From assembly GCA_012960755.1 (NCBI GenBank), contig DUAT01000048.1, positions 1 to 33,829 on the forward strand: 33,829 nucleotides of DNA. The letters run 5' to 3'. Below are positions 24,436 to 33,493 of the stretch, in pieces. Origin of the DNA: Gammaproteobacteria bacterium. GTDB taxonomy: Bacteria; Pseudomonadota; Gammaproteobacteria; Pseudomonadales; Azotimanducaceae_A. The notes beneath the pieces are model-generated. The model made no database searches and was not told the origin of the DNA. It saw only the letters and a program-made list of their open reading frames with translations. The position numbers and the translations under genes are program-made. How positions within the stretch are numbered: the stretch's first letter is position 1; every line of letters starts with the position of its first letter.

Positions 24436-25292
24436 ACTTCATCCTGTTCTGCTTCAAGCAGGCGTTGTTGGCGTTTTTGTTCTTCTTCCATAACCGCTTT
24501 TATCTCCAGCATCAAGCCATCCACATCAGCGGCGCTTTCGTCCTCCTGGAAAAGACCGGTCAGCATCGTCTCGGGGGTGAGCTCGCCTTCCTCGTATAGC
24601 GCCCACATTTCCTTGGCATAATTGCTGCCCAGCAGCTCTGGCGCATAGAGGCCGTAATAAGCGGTCATATTATTAACATCTCTTTCCAGCATCGACTGGG
24701 CATGGTTATTCGCCGCGGCGTCAACTGCCTGGGGCAAATCAATGATGACCGGACCATAATCGTCCACTAACACATTGAATTCAGACAGATCACCGTGTAC
24801 CAGGCCGGCGCAGAGCATTTTGACTACGTAGCCCATCATTACCGCGTGGTCTTCTACTGCCTGCTCTCGGGTCAGGGCCACATCGATCAGGCGAGGCGCC
24901 ACTTGCCCGGCATCATCGGTCACTAGCTCCATGAGCAGGACACCATCAAAGCAACCGTAGGGCGTGGGCACTCGTACGCCGGCACGATCAAGCTTGTACA
25001 GGGCGTCGACCTCGGCATTCTGCCAGGCTTCTTCCTGCTGCTTACGACCGAATTTGGAACGCTTTTCCATGGCCCGCTGACGGCGAGTATTGCGGCCCTT
25101 GCGGCCTTCCTGGTATTCCACGGCTTGTTTGAAACTACGCTTGGCAGCTTCCTTGTAAACCTTGGCACAGCGGATCTCGCTTCCACAGCGAACCACGTAC
25201 ACCATGGCCTCTTTACCACTCATTAATTGACGCACGACTTCGTCAACCAGGCCATCTTCAATCAAGGGTCGTATGCGTTTGGGGATTTTCAT
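24432..25292 (-). CDS. RIO1-type serine protein kinase
   Basis: The 286-residue protein has an RIO kinase core: nucleotide-binding [13 protein letters not shown] (25-37), the lysine in [10 protein letters not shown], the catalytic loop [13 protein letters not shown] and the metal Asp of [10 protein letters not shown] basic segment ([20 protein letters not shown]) forms the RIO-typical flexible loop. An acidic/glutamine-rich tail follows ([19 protein letters not shown]). RIO kinases act in small-subunit maturation in eukaryotes and archaea; the bacterial role is little known. Here it is the first gene of an operon with dbpA, which points to ribosome assembly or RNA metabolism. Confidence 0.92.
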   Translation of the reverse strand: MKIPKRIRPLIEDGLVDEVVRQLMSGKEAMVYVVRCGSEIRCAKVYKEAAKRSFKQAVEYQEGRKGRNTRRQRAMEKRSKFGRKQQEEAWQNAEVDALYKLDRAGVRVPTPYGCFDGVLLMELVTDDAGQVAPRLIDVALTREQAVEDHAVMMGYVVKMLCAGLVHGDLSEFNVLVDDYGPVIIDLPQAVDAAANNHAQSMLERDVNNMTAYYGLYAPELLGSNYAKEMWALYEEGELTPETMLTGLFQEDESAADVDGLMLEIKAVMEEEQKRQQRLLEAEQDEV

Positions 25293-25348
25293 GGCGCTCT
25301 TATACAGGAGTTTGGCGAAGGTTGCGAATGCAGGTACACTGCTCGCCC

Positions 25349-27145
25349 ATGAAAGATGCCCATTATTACCTCCAACACACCTATGGCTTCCAGGATTTCC
25401 GGGACTCCCAGGCCGATATTATCCAAGCTGTGGTGGACGGTAGAGATACTTTGGTATTAATGCCAACCGGTGGCGGAAAGTCGTTGTGCTACCAGATTCC
25501 GGCACTCGTTCGAGATGGTTGTGGTGTGGTTATCTCACCGCTGATCGCGCTGATGCAAGACCAGGTTGACGCCTTGCAGGAACTGGGGGTACGCGCCAGC
25601 TTTCTCAATTCGACCCAGGATTCGGCCACCGCGCAGGCGATAGAACAAAAACTGCTGAACGGTGATCTGGATTTGCTCTATATCGCGCCGGAGCGGCTCA
25701 AACAGGAGCGTATGTTAAATCTGTTGAAGACCGCTACTATCGCGCTGTTTGCTATTGATGAGGCGCACTGTGTGTCCCAGTGGGGGCATGATTTCCGCGC
25801 TGACTACCTGCGCCTGAGCATCCTGCATGAGACCTTCCCGCAGGTGCCGCGTATGGCCCTGACCGCCACCGCCGATGAGCGCACCCGCGCTGAAATCCTA
25901 AGTCGACTCGATCTGCACGCAGCAGAGAAATACATCTCTGGTTTTGACCGCCCCAACATCCGTTACCGCATAGCCCTTAAATACAATGTGAAAGCACAGC
26001 TGTTGCGCTTCTTAAAGGAGGAGCACCCGCATGATGCTGGCATCATTTATTGCCTGTCACGCAAGAAAACCGAGAATATTGCCGATTGGCTGCAGACACA
26101 GGGCTTCACCGCCTTGCCGTACCATGCCGGCCTTGCTGCCGGCACCCGGGCCACGCACCAATCACGATTCCTGCGCGAAGAAGGCGTGATTATAGTGGCA
26201 ACCATTGCCTTTGGTATGGGCATTGATAAACCGGATGTGCGCTTTGTAGCGCACCTGGACCTGCCCAAAACGGTCGAGTCCTATTACCAGGAAACCGGGC
26301 GTGCGGGTCGAGACGGTGAACCGGCAGATGCCTGGATGATTTACGGCTTGCAGGACGTGATTAAACTCCGGCAAATGATGGAGAGCTCCGAGGGCAGTGA
26401 GGAGCATAAGCGCGCTGAGCAGCATCGGCTCAACGCCATGCTCGGACTGTGTGAAATCACCAGCTGCCGGAGACAGGCGCTGCTGAATTACTTTGGTGAT
26501 AACTTGATTGAAGCCTGCGGCAACTGTGATACCTGCCTGGAACCAGTGAATACCTGGGATGGTACCGAAGCCTCCCGCAAAGCACTGAGCGCGGTTTATC
26601 GTACCGGCCAACGCTTTGGGGTTAATCACCTGATTGATGTGTTACGCGGTGCTAGCAATGACAAAATTATTCAAAACAACCATCACCAGCTGGCCATACA
26701 TGGGGTGGGGGGCGACCTGGACAACAATCAGTGGCGCTCAGTGTACCGGCAGTTAGTCGCGCGGGGTTTTCTCAGCGTTGATATGGAACGCTTCGGCGCA
26801 TTACGACTGGAGGCGAAGTGCCGGCCGCTGTTGCGCGGTGAAGAATCGATTGAGCTGAGACGCGACGTAAAGCAGCAGGAAGGCAAACGACAAACCAAAA
26901 CTGCCCTGCCAGATGATATAGATGTGGTGTTATGGGAGGCGTTACGTGACCGTCGCCGCCAGTTTGCCGACGATCAGGGTGTGCCACCCTACGTCATTTT
27001 CCACGACAGTACATTACAGGAAATGTGTGTGTTGCTGCCGCAATCGATAACTGAATTCGCCCGATTGGGTGGAGTGGGCGAGCGCAAGCTGGAGAAATAC
27101 GGCACAGATTTCCTGCAGGTGATTAACCAGCACCTCACAGCCTAG
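25349..27145 (+). CDS. recQ: ATP-dependent DNA helicase RecQ
   Basis: I choose the ATG at 25349 (598 residues), which gives the usual RecQ N-terminus; a TTG nine codons upstream is open but unlikely. Motifs are [17 protein letters not shown] (Walker A), [53 protein letters not shown] and the arginine finger region [10 protein letters not shown]. The zinc-binding cysteines [11 protein letters not shown] ... CGNCDTC, a winged helix and a C-terminal HRDC domain ([17 protein letters not shown] ... [11 protein letters not shown]) follow. It unwinds DNA in recombinational repair. It is divergent from the RIO1-dbpA operon. Confidence 0.96.
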   Translation: MKDAHYYLQHTYGFQDFRDSQADIIQAVVDGRDTLVLMPTGGGKSLCYQIPALVRDGCGVVISPLIALMQDQVDALQELGVRASFLNSTQDSATAQAIEQKLLNGDLDLLYIAPERLKQERMLNLLKTATIALFAIDEAHCVSQWGHDFRADYLRLSILHETFPQVPRMALTATADERTRAEILSRLDLHAAEKYISGFDRPNIRYRIALKYNVKAQLLRFLKEEHPHDAGIIYCLSRKKTENIADWLQTQGFTALPYHAGLAAGTRATHQSRFLREEGVIIVATIAFGMGIDKPDVRFVAHLDLPKTVESYYQETGRAGRDGEPADAWMIYGLQDVIKLRQMMESSEGSEEHKRAEQHRLNAMLGLCEITSCRRQALLNYFGDNLIEACGNCDTCLEPVNTWDGTEASRKALSAVYRTGQRFGVNHLIDVLRGASNDKIIQNNHHQLAIHGVGGDLDNNQWRSVYRQLVARGFLSVDMERFGALRLEAKCRPLLRGEESIELRRDVKQQEGKRQTKTALPDDIDVVLWEALRDRRRQFADDQGVPPYVIFHDSTLQEMCVLLPQSITEFARLGGVGERKLEKYGTDFLQVINQHLTA

Positions 27146-27239
27146 CCCGTGATTCAGACGGATTTACCACTGCGTTACAATCCAATAACACAGGCGATGG
27201 CTGCGGGAGGATTATTCATTGACTACTCACCTGCCCGGA

Positions 27240-28157
27240 TTAACTGCCTGTCTTTAACACCGTGACCACCTGCTCAGCCATGATTGCTTCGTTTGTGTCC
27301 GTGTAATGACTAGGGCAGGCTGAGTTTAATATTATGGTGGCAGCACCTGCATCGATATATTCTCTGAGGCGAGCCCGACAGTCCTGCGGGTTGCCAGCAA
27401 TAGCATAGCGGTGTACAAGCTGAGAAAAGTCCTGATTATACTGCCTGGACAATCGCTCAGCCGCCATTTTGATAGCCACATCCCGGTCTTCGTGTACCGC
27501 GAAAAAGATAAACAGACCCGGTTTCACCGGGACGCTGCGTTCACATTCCTGTCCCATAGCAGCAATTGCTGCCAGGCTTTCAGACAATTTCTCGGGCGTA
27601 TACATGTAAGGCAGCCAGCCTGTACCGAAACGAGCGCAGCGGCGCATGGCTGCCTGACTACGCCCCGATATCCAGATGGGTGGGTGCGGCTGCTGAGTTG
27701 GCTTGGGTTCCAGCGTAACCCCGGATAGCGTATTGAACCGCCCCTGAAAGTGAACATCATCTTCCGCCCACAATCTGAGCATTAATTCCAGGCTTTCATT
27801 CGTGCGGGCACCGCGCTCCTCTACCGGTACCCCACAGGCCTCAAACTCCCGGGCGAATTCGCCACCCACACCTACTCCAAGGTTGAATCGGCCGTTACTG
27901 ACAACATCCAGCGAAGTCACCAGTTTAGCCAGCAGGGCAGCTGGGTACAGGGGAATCAGGGTGATGCTGCTCATCAGTTTTATTCTGGTGGTGGCACCCG
28001 CCGCCGCTGCCAACGATATGAGGCTATTACCAATGGGTCCATAGAAAAAAACATGCTCGCCTGTCGATAGAAAGTCATATCCCAAAGCCTCGGCACGCTG
28101 CGCACTCTCGGCGATGCTATCTAATCGGGGTAGGCCTATACCAAATTCTACGTTCAT
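27240..28157 (-). CDS. LLM class F420/flavin-dependent oxidoreductase
   Basis: The 305-residue luciferase-like barrel protein has FGIGLPRLDSIAESAQRAE near the N-terminus, GYDFLSTGEHV, VSNGRFNLGVGVGGEFAREF and the ISGRSQAAMRR strand. The ATG at 28157 is preferred over the adjacent TTG. It belongs to a different subfamily from the other three LLM proteins in this window. It stands alone and converges with recQ. The cofactor (F420 or FMN) and substrate are not shown. Confidence 0.88.
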   Translation of the reverse strand: MNVEFGIGLPRLDSIAESAQRAEALGYDFLSTGEHVFFYGPIGNSLISLAAAAGATTRIKLMSSITLIPLYPAALLAKLVTSLDVVSNGRFNLGVGVGGEFAREFEACGVPVEERGARTNESLELMLRLWAEDDVHFQGRFNTLSGVTLEPKPTQQPHPPIWISGRSQAAMRRCARFGTGWLPYMYTPEKLSESLAAIAAMGQECERSVPVKPGLFIFFAVHEDRDVAIKMAAERLSRQYNQDFSQLVHRYAIAGNPQDCRARLREYIDAGAATIILNSACPSHYTDTNEAIMAEQVVTVLKTGS

Positions 28158-28399
28158 CAAGGGTCGCCTTGTTCTTCCAGTAAAGACCTAAGCATATTCG
28201 GAGTAATCAGCCTCTGTCTATGCCTTAGTCGTTCCCGCTAACTGCCTAAGCAGGGGTCTAGACAGGCAACTGAACCGCAATGAGCCGATTATTTGCGATA
28301 ACGCTGGGCAAGCGCAATTCCCCCTTTGTCCCAGGCAGCGCATCTCGTTGTATACGCGCTACTGATTAGGCCGGCCAATGTGGTACTTTTAAGAAAAAC

Positions 28400-29812
28400 A
28401 TGCAAAGAGAATTAAGGCAGATGAATCTACGCGATAAAATGCATTCTGAAATGGCATCGAAAGCGCTTTTTGAGCAGGCAGCTGGTTATGCATTGGATTA
28501 TGCGCAGCATATCAACCAGCGCGGCGTATTTCCCACCCAGAGCGCCCTGCTTAATCTAGAGCAGTTGGTCGAGACGCTCCCTGTTGACCAGGGTGACGCA
28601 GAACAGATTCTGAGCGACTTACATAATCTCGGATCACCCGCGTCGGTTGCCACCAATGCAGGCCGCTATTTTGGTTTCGTAACTGGCGGGGTTTTACCAG
28701 TGAGCCTGGCTGCCAGGTGGTTAACCGATTTCTGGGATCAAAACAGCGCGCTGTATCTGATGTCGCCCATAACCGCTCAACTGGAAGCGGTAACCGAAAG
28801 ATGGCTGCGCGAACTGTTTGGCCTGCCCAGCCAGGTGGTTGCCAGCTTTTTAAGTGGTAGTTCCATGGCTATATTCTGTGGCCTTGCCGCAGCTCGTTTT
28901 CGCATCTGCAAGAATCAAGGCTGGGACTTCAATCAGCAGGGTCATAACGGGGCACCGCCCATTCGAATAGTCGCTGGAGACTCAATCCACGGTAGTGTCA
29001 TCAAAGCAGCCGCCCTGCTTGGTTTCGGTCTTGATAATATCGAATGGGTCGACTCTGATGATCAGGGTCGCTTAATCCAGTCAAAACTACCCGGCCTGGA
29101 CCAAAATACCATTGTGGTTTTACAGGCCGGCCATGTCAGCACCGGTTCATTTGATCCCATTGATGCAGTCTGCGACACGGCCAGCCAAGCTGGTGCCTGG
29201 GTGCATATCGATGGCGCTTTTGGCCTGTGGGCTGCAGCGACAAAACAGCTGGGCAAACTAACCAAAGGCATGGAAAAAGCACATTCCTGGTCGGTTGATG
29301 CTCACAAAACCCTCAACACCCCCTATGACAATGGCATATTGCTGTGCAGTGACCGGGAGGCCCTGGTGAGCGCGCTGCAGCTGAGCGGAAGCTACGTCAA
29401 TTTCTCTGAGCATCGAGACGGCATGCTGTACACACCGGAGATGTCACGGCGGGCCAGGGCTATAGAGTTGTGGGCGGCGCTTAAGTATCTTGGCAGCGAC
29501 GGTATTGATGAGTTAGTTTACGGGCTTCATGAACGAGCCGTGCAGTTCGCCAGGGAATTGACGTTAGCCAATTTCAAGGTGCTCAATGAGGTGGTGTTTA
29601 ACCAGGTGCTGGTTGGCTTTGATTGGTCAGAGGAGTCGACCGCCGAATTTATTGCCCTGGTACAGCAATCAGGCGAATGCTGGATTGGTTCTGCAAACTG
29701 GCATGGCAAGGCCGTGGTAAGGATCAGCGTCTGCTCCTGGGCCACAACTGCTGAGGATGTCAGCCGTTCTATGGCCAGCTTCATAAAGGCCCGGGAAGGC
29801 GTCGTATGCTAG
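28400..29812 (+). CDS. PLP-dependent decarboxylase family protein
   Basis: The 470-residue group II decarboxylase-type PLP enzyme has FLSGSSMAIFCGLAAARFR (150-168), His197 of IHGS stacking on the cofactor, VHIDGAFGLWA with Asp271 contacting the pyridine nitrogen, and SVDAHKTLNTPYDNG with Lys303 forming the Schiff base. It should decarboxylate, or carry out a related reaction on, an amino acid; the closest types are aromatic and diaminobutyrate decarboxylases. The ribosome binding site before 28400 is weak, and an ATG at 28421 with nearby AAGG is an alternative start. The 242 bases upstream hold nothing visible. Confidence 0.88.
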   Translation: MQRELRQMNLRDKMHSEMASKALFEQAAGYALDYAQHINQRGVFPTQSALLNLEQLVETLPVDQGDAEQILSDLHNLGSPASVATNAGRYFGFVTGGVLPVSLAARWLTDFWDQNSALYLMSPITAQLEAVTERWLRELFGLPSQVVASFLSGSSMAIFCGLAAARFRICKNQGWDFNQQGHNGAPPIRIVAGDSIHGSVIKAAALLGFGLDNIEWVDSDDQGRLIQSKLPGLDQNTIVVLQAGHVSTGSFDPIDAVCDTASQAGAWVHIDGAFGLWAAATKQLGKLTKGMEKAHSWSVDAHKTLNTPYDNGILLCSDREALVSALQLSGSYVNFSEHRDGMLYTPEMSRRARAIELWAALKYLGSDGIDELVYGLHERAVQFARELTLANFKVLNEVVFNQVLVGFDWSEESTAEFIALVQQSGECWIGSANWHGKAVVRISVCSWATTAEDVSRSMASFIKAREGVVC

Positions 29813-29855
29813 GCCTGCTGCCACTTTAAAAAGCATGTCAGCACCTTACTCTGAT

Positions 29856-29882
29856 CTACTTACGACTCGCCTACTTACGACT
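29856..29882. repeat. Duplicated 12-mer at the end of the methyltransferase gene
   Basis: CTACTTACGACT occurs at 29856-29867 and 29871-29882, a 15-base period. The second copy contains part of the stop codon of the methyltransferase on the minus strand. It looks like a recent small duplication. Confidence 0.5.
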
Positions 29883-30702
29883 ATTCCTTTTTCCTCAATT
29901 TCCAGACCTGCTCTGAAGGCCATTCTTGGCCCCAGCCTGCCGGTATCGAGAATTTTGCCTCCGTGCTGTTTTCCGGTGCCTGTAATTCAAGATAGTCAAG
30001 CACCTCAAACCCAGTGTTTTGAAAAAGATGGTACCAGTCCGAATGAGACAGGTTGAATTCAATACCGCCGGGGTCATGTTCAACATTCCGCCAGTCCTGC
30101 TGGTGCATCCCAAAATAAGGCCGATGCAGGCGCTCATCACAATTGGACCCGTCTTCGGGTGTCGCCATTATGGCAATCGGATGCGAGCCCAGAAATGTCA
30201 GCCAACCCCCTGGTTTAAGTAAGCGATACGCCTCTGGAATCCAAACCAGTGGGTCACACCAGATTGCTGCCCCATACTCACTGATGGCAAAATCGAATGA
30301 TGCATCAGGATACGGGACATCCTCTGCATCGCCATGAATAAAGTCTACCTCCAGCTCATATTCTTTCATCAGGCGCTCTGCCGTCTTGAGTTGTTCAAGC
30401 GAATTATCGATGCCAGTCACATGAGCGCCCCGCCGAGTCATCCAGGCAGAGACATAACCGGTTCCACAGCCAAGTTCTATCGCTTTCATGCCAGTCATAT
30501 CGACAGGCAGAAGCTGCAGTTGTGATTCTGGCAGCCCCCAGATACCCCATGTAGGCGAGTCCTGCTGCCAGCTTCGCTGGCCAGCACCGACCCAGTCGGA
30601 CGCCATCGAATCCCAGTAGGATCTGTTTTCAGCGACATGCTCGGCCAGATGTTTATCTTTCAAGCGATGTGAGTCGCCTGAATTTCCAGAATTATCGCTC
30701 AT
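29881..30702 (-). CDS. Class I SAM-dependent methyltransferase
   Basis: The ATG at 30702 is chosen because GGATGGGG lies just upstream; an ATG three codons earlier is in that very sequence. The 273-residue protein carries motif I ELGCGTGYVSAW (76-87), the acidic end of beta 2 (GIDNSLEQL), DAEDVPYPDASFDFAISEYG (motifs II and III) and RLLKPGGWLTFLGS. It is a small-molecule-type methyltransferase; the acceptor is unknown. It converges with the PLP decarboxylase gene. Confidence 0.9.
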   Translation of the reverse strand: MSDNSGNSGDSHRLKDKHLAEHVAENRSYWDSMASDWVGAGQRSWQQDSPTWGIWGLPESQLQLLPVDMTGMKAIELGCGTGYVSAWMTRRGAHVTGIDNSLEQLKTAERLMKEYELEVDFIHGDAEDVPYPDASFDFAISEYGAAIWCDPLVWIPEAYRLLKPGGWLTFLGSHPIAIMATPEDGSNCDERLHRPYFGMHQQDWRNVEHDPGGIEFNLSHSDWYHLFQNTGFEVLDYLELQAPENSTEAKFSIPAGWGQEWPSEQVWKLRKKE

Positions 30703-30854
30703 GAGCCCCATCCACTATCAAGTCGTTAATGACTGGTCCGGCATTTTACCAGAGGTTATCAGTATGCTGAGATCAGGTTTTGGATCTGTTCGTTTTAACC
30801 AACTGTGCTGGCTTGACAGCGTGTGTCTGCCGCAAGGCTCACCAAAGGGTAGCC

Positions 30855-31676
30855 TTATCTTGGTCGAAACAGAAAGTCCTTGATTTCAGAGCGGGCTGCC
30901 TGAATATCCGTTGCCTTGACCTTATCTGTATCGCCAACCTCTTCGGGCACATAAAAATGAATTTGATCGCTGTCATGGTAGGCTGCCCAGACCGCCTCGG
31001 CAATGGCAGACGCAGGCATCAGGCGATAGGCACCCTGTTTGGGGAGCCGTTCTAGCATTGATAATTCAAATGGCCGTCCAGCGCCCTTGGCGCTTTCAGC
31101 ACGCAGCATGGGCGTGTCAATACAGCCTGGTAACACATCGGCGGTTCTAATACCGTAGGACTCCAATTCCAACGAAAGCGCTTCGGTCAATCCTTTCACG
31201 GCAAACTTACTGGCCGTATAAACCGCTCGCATGGCATGCCCGAAGGTTGCCACCGATGACGATGTGCTCATACACAGGGCATTGTCGGTCGCTTTCATTA
31301 ATGGCAGCGCAGCTCGAATACCATGAATAACACCCAGGATGTTGACATCAATAACAGATCGAATGATCTCGGTGGACATCTCTTCTAATAAGCCGCCAGG
31401 CGCGATACCGGCATTATTAAACAAAATATCCATACGTCCATCGCTGAAGTCAGAAAAGGCCTCCATAGCGGCTGTAAAGTCGGACTCATCAGTAACATCT
31501 AGCGCCCTGGTCATCACCTGGCCAGCGTCAAATTCCTTTTCAGCTGCACGCAAGGCTGCCTGGTCAACATCAAACAAACCAACCCGCCATCCTGCCCGCA
31601 GGAACAAGCGCCCTGTCTCCAGACCCATGCCACCCGCGCCACCGGTTATAAAAATTGCTCTGTGCGGCAAAGCCAT
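30855..31676 (-). CDS. Short-chain dehydrogenase/reductase
   Basis: The 273-residue Rossmann-fold protein has TGGAGGMG (11-18) for cofactor binding, FDVD ending beta 2 with an Asp that favours NAD(H), NNAG (87-90), the catalytic serine segment CMSTSSSVATFG and YTASK (Tyr153, Lys157). It oxidises an alcohol or reduces a ketone of unknown identity. AAGGAG directly touches the ATG, leaving no spacing, whereas a TTG two codons later has ideal six-base spacing; the true start may be that TTG at 31670. Confidence 0.92.
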   Translation of the reverse strand: MALPHRAIFITGGAGGMGLETGRLFLRAGWRVGLFDVDQAALRAAEKEFDAGQVMTRALDVTDESDFTAAMEAFSDFSDGRMDILFNNAGIAPGGLLEEMSTEIIRSVIDVNILGVIHGIRAALPLMKATDNALCMSTSSSVATFGHAMRAVYTASKFAVKGLTEALSLELESYGIRTADVLPGCIDTPMLRAESAKGAGRPFELSMLERLPKQGAYRLMPASAIAEAVWAAYHDSDQIHFYVPEEVGDTDKVKATDIQAARSEIKDFLFRPR

Positions 31677-31954
31677 CTCCTTGGCTGTTCATTGATATTG
31701 ATTCAACCGCGCTTCATGTTCATGGCGGCGCAAAAAAATACTCTACTTCGCACCGGCCGCAAGCTGAATACTAGCCTTTGAGATACGATCTTACCCTGTG
31801 ACTCAGCATGATGGAATCTGCCAGGACAGATCAGTTCTCTGGTTTTCAAGCTGCTTCAGGAGCGGATTGCGTGGCTCTACCGAAGTCATTGTGATCACTA
31901 GCAACCGGTATGGTTCGATGTTCTGCGCGACAACCCATGTGTACATGGCTACCG

Positions 31955-32362
31955 TCAGGTATCCTCACGCAGTCGATCCAAAAAGCCGGTTTCAGCGTTT
32001 ACCCACCACTCATTGCCATCCAAATCAGCGACGGTAAAGCTCAGTGCAACCCGGCTTTCGGTCAACTCCATTGGCAGCTCGGCATCCTTATCAAGCACCT
32101 GCTGGTACAATGACCGGACCACGGCTTCATCGTCTACACGCAGGCCTACGCTGGTCTTTCCTGTTATGTGCTGGCCTTCACGTGTTGCATTGATGGAAAT
32201 CCTGCTCCGTCCCCAACGAAGTTCAACATGCTCAACAGCACCGCTTTCATTCACTGCCCGCCAGGATTCATCTAGATTAAGGTGCTCGGTTGCCCAGTCT
32301 GCCAGGGCAGCTGGATCGTCACTATTTAGCAGGACAATGACTTCTTTGATGGGTTCTTCCAT
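31955..32362 (-). CDS. VOC (glyoxalase/bleomycin resistance) family protein
   Basis: The 135-residue protein has the paired beta-alpha-beta-beta-beta layout of vicinal oxygen chelate proteins. The N-terminal half starts EVIVLLNSDDPAALADWAT; the C-terminal half starts SVGLRVDDEAVVRSLYQQVL and ends with the typical FTVADLDGNEWWV. Metal ligands are not clear. It has a strong ribosome binding site (AAGGAG). The function may be resistance, isomerisation or dioxygenation and cannot be told apart here. Confidence 0.8.
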   Translation of the reverse strand: MEEPIKEVIVLLNSDDPAALADWATEHLNLDESWRAVNESGAVEHVELRWGRSRISINATREGQHITGKTSVGLRVDDEAVVRSLYQQVLDKDAELPMELTESRVALSFTVADLDGNEWWVNAETGFLDRLREDT

Positions 32363-32429
32363 GCTGATCTCCTTAGCCTCTTATAACTTGAGTCAGGATA
32401 GCTGATAGTAGGGTGATGCTCGATAATTC

Positions 32430-32536
32430 AATCAACCCGCTAGTTAACAAATTCCGGGCGTGGTCCGGGGACTATCCATAAAATTCCATCCCGCCAGATC
32501 ACAAGGTAAGATCAGAGATCATCCTTATCAAGATCA
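32430..32536. promoter_or_regulatory. Repeat-rich upstream region of the LLM / CoA-transferase pair
   Basis: CTAGTTAAC at 32440-32448 repeats the right half of operator site 1, but the left arm is missing. GATCA occurs at 32497, 32510, 32517 and 32532, followed by GGATCC. These may be regulator contacts for the LLM gene at 32555; none is proven. Confidence 0.3.
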
Positions 32537-32554
32537 CTGGATCCAACTAGTAAG

Positions 32555-33478
32555 ATGAAACTATCCGTCGTTTTTCCCAACGTCATGTACAGAGAAGGTC
32601 CAGACGGCGTTCAGAAGCTGATCCGTGCCATTGAAGCCATTGGCTATGATGAGCTCGATATGTTCGATCATGTGCTCATGGGACACCCAACCAAGACCCG
32701 GCGGGCACCACTGTACTCACCCACCATGCCGATTGTCGAAGCCTTTATGCTGCTCTCCTATGCAGCTGCCTGCACCTCCAGAATTGGCCTGGGCACCAGC
32801 GTGCTGGTACTGCCGCAACGACAACCAACACTGGTGGCGAAGCAGGTGAGTACACTTGATACCCTTTCAGGTGGCCGCGTACGCCTGGGCGTGGGAGTTG
32901 GCTGGCAGCGGTCCGAATACCAGGCTCTGGACGAGGACTTCAGCACCCGTGGCAAGCGCCTGGATGAAGCGATTCAACTGCTCAGGGCCTACTGGCGCGA
33001 TGAGCATGTGACATTTTCCGGCGAGCACTACCAGATAGATGACATGGCCATGGAACCCAAACCGCCCCAGGGCGGCTCGATTCCGATATGGATCGGTGGC
33101 ACTAAGCCACCTGCCCTGCGCCGTGTGGCCCGACTCGGCGATGGCTGGATGGCCATGACTGTCCCTGGCGACAGCCCAATTGAGAACCGCATCGCGGATC
33201 TCCATAAATTCGCTGAACAGGCAGGTCGTGATCCAGCTACCATAGGGATGCAAATGAGCCTGTCTCCCGGACCGCTGGATAAAGAAAAACGCAAACGCTT
33301 CTATGCCGACCTGGATTTACTCAAAGAGCAGGCCAACGCCCTTCAGGTGCTTGGCTTTGACCAAATCTCTATTGATTGCGTGCCCATTTTCCAACTGGGT
33401 TTTCGTTCAAGCGACGCGATGATCGATCACCTGGAGCAGATCCACAGGACTTTGCTGCCTGAACTGGATCAACAATAA
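32555..33478 (+). CDS. LLM class F420-dependent oxidoreductase
   Basis: The 307-residue luciferase-like protein has the clear TIGR03619-like pattern: IEAIGYDELDMFDHVLMG (26-43), RIGLGTSVLVLPQRQP (76-91) and GGRVRLGVGVGWQRSEYQAL (106-125), then PPQGGSIPIWIGG and ALRRVARLGDGWM. F420 use is likely for this branch but not shown. The gene is followed 15 bases later by a CoA-transferase gene, so the two are probably one operon for an acyl-CoA or CoA-ester substrate. Confidence 0.92.
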   Translation: MKLSVVFPNVMYREGPDGVQKLIRAIEAIGYDELDMFDHVLMGHPTKTRRAPLYSPTMPIVEAFMLLSYAAACTSRIGLGTSVLVLPQRQPTLVAKQVSTLDTLSGGRVRLGVGVGWQRSEYQALDEDFSTRGKRLDEAIQLLRAYWRDEHVTFSGEHYQIDDMAMEPKPPQGGSIPIWIGGTKPPALRRVARLGDGWMAMTVPGDSPIENRIADLHKFAEQAGRDPATIGMQMSLSPGPLDKEKRKRFYADLDLLKEQANALQVLGFDQISIDCVPIFQLGFRSSDAMIDHLEQIHRTLLPELDQQ

Positions 33479-33493
33479 TAAGCGGAGATAGCC

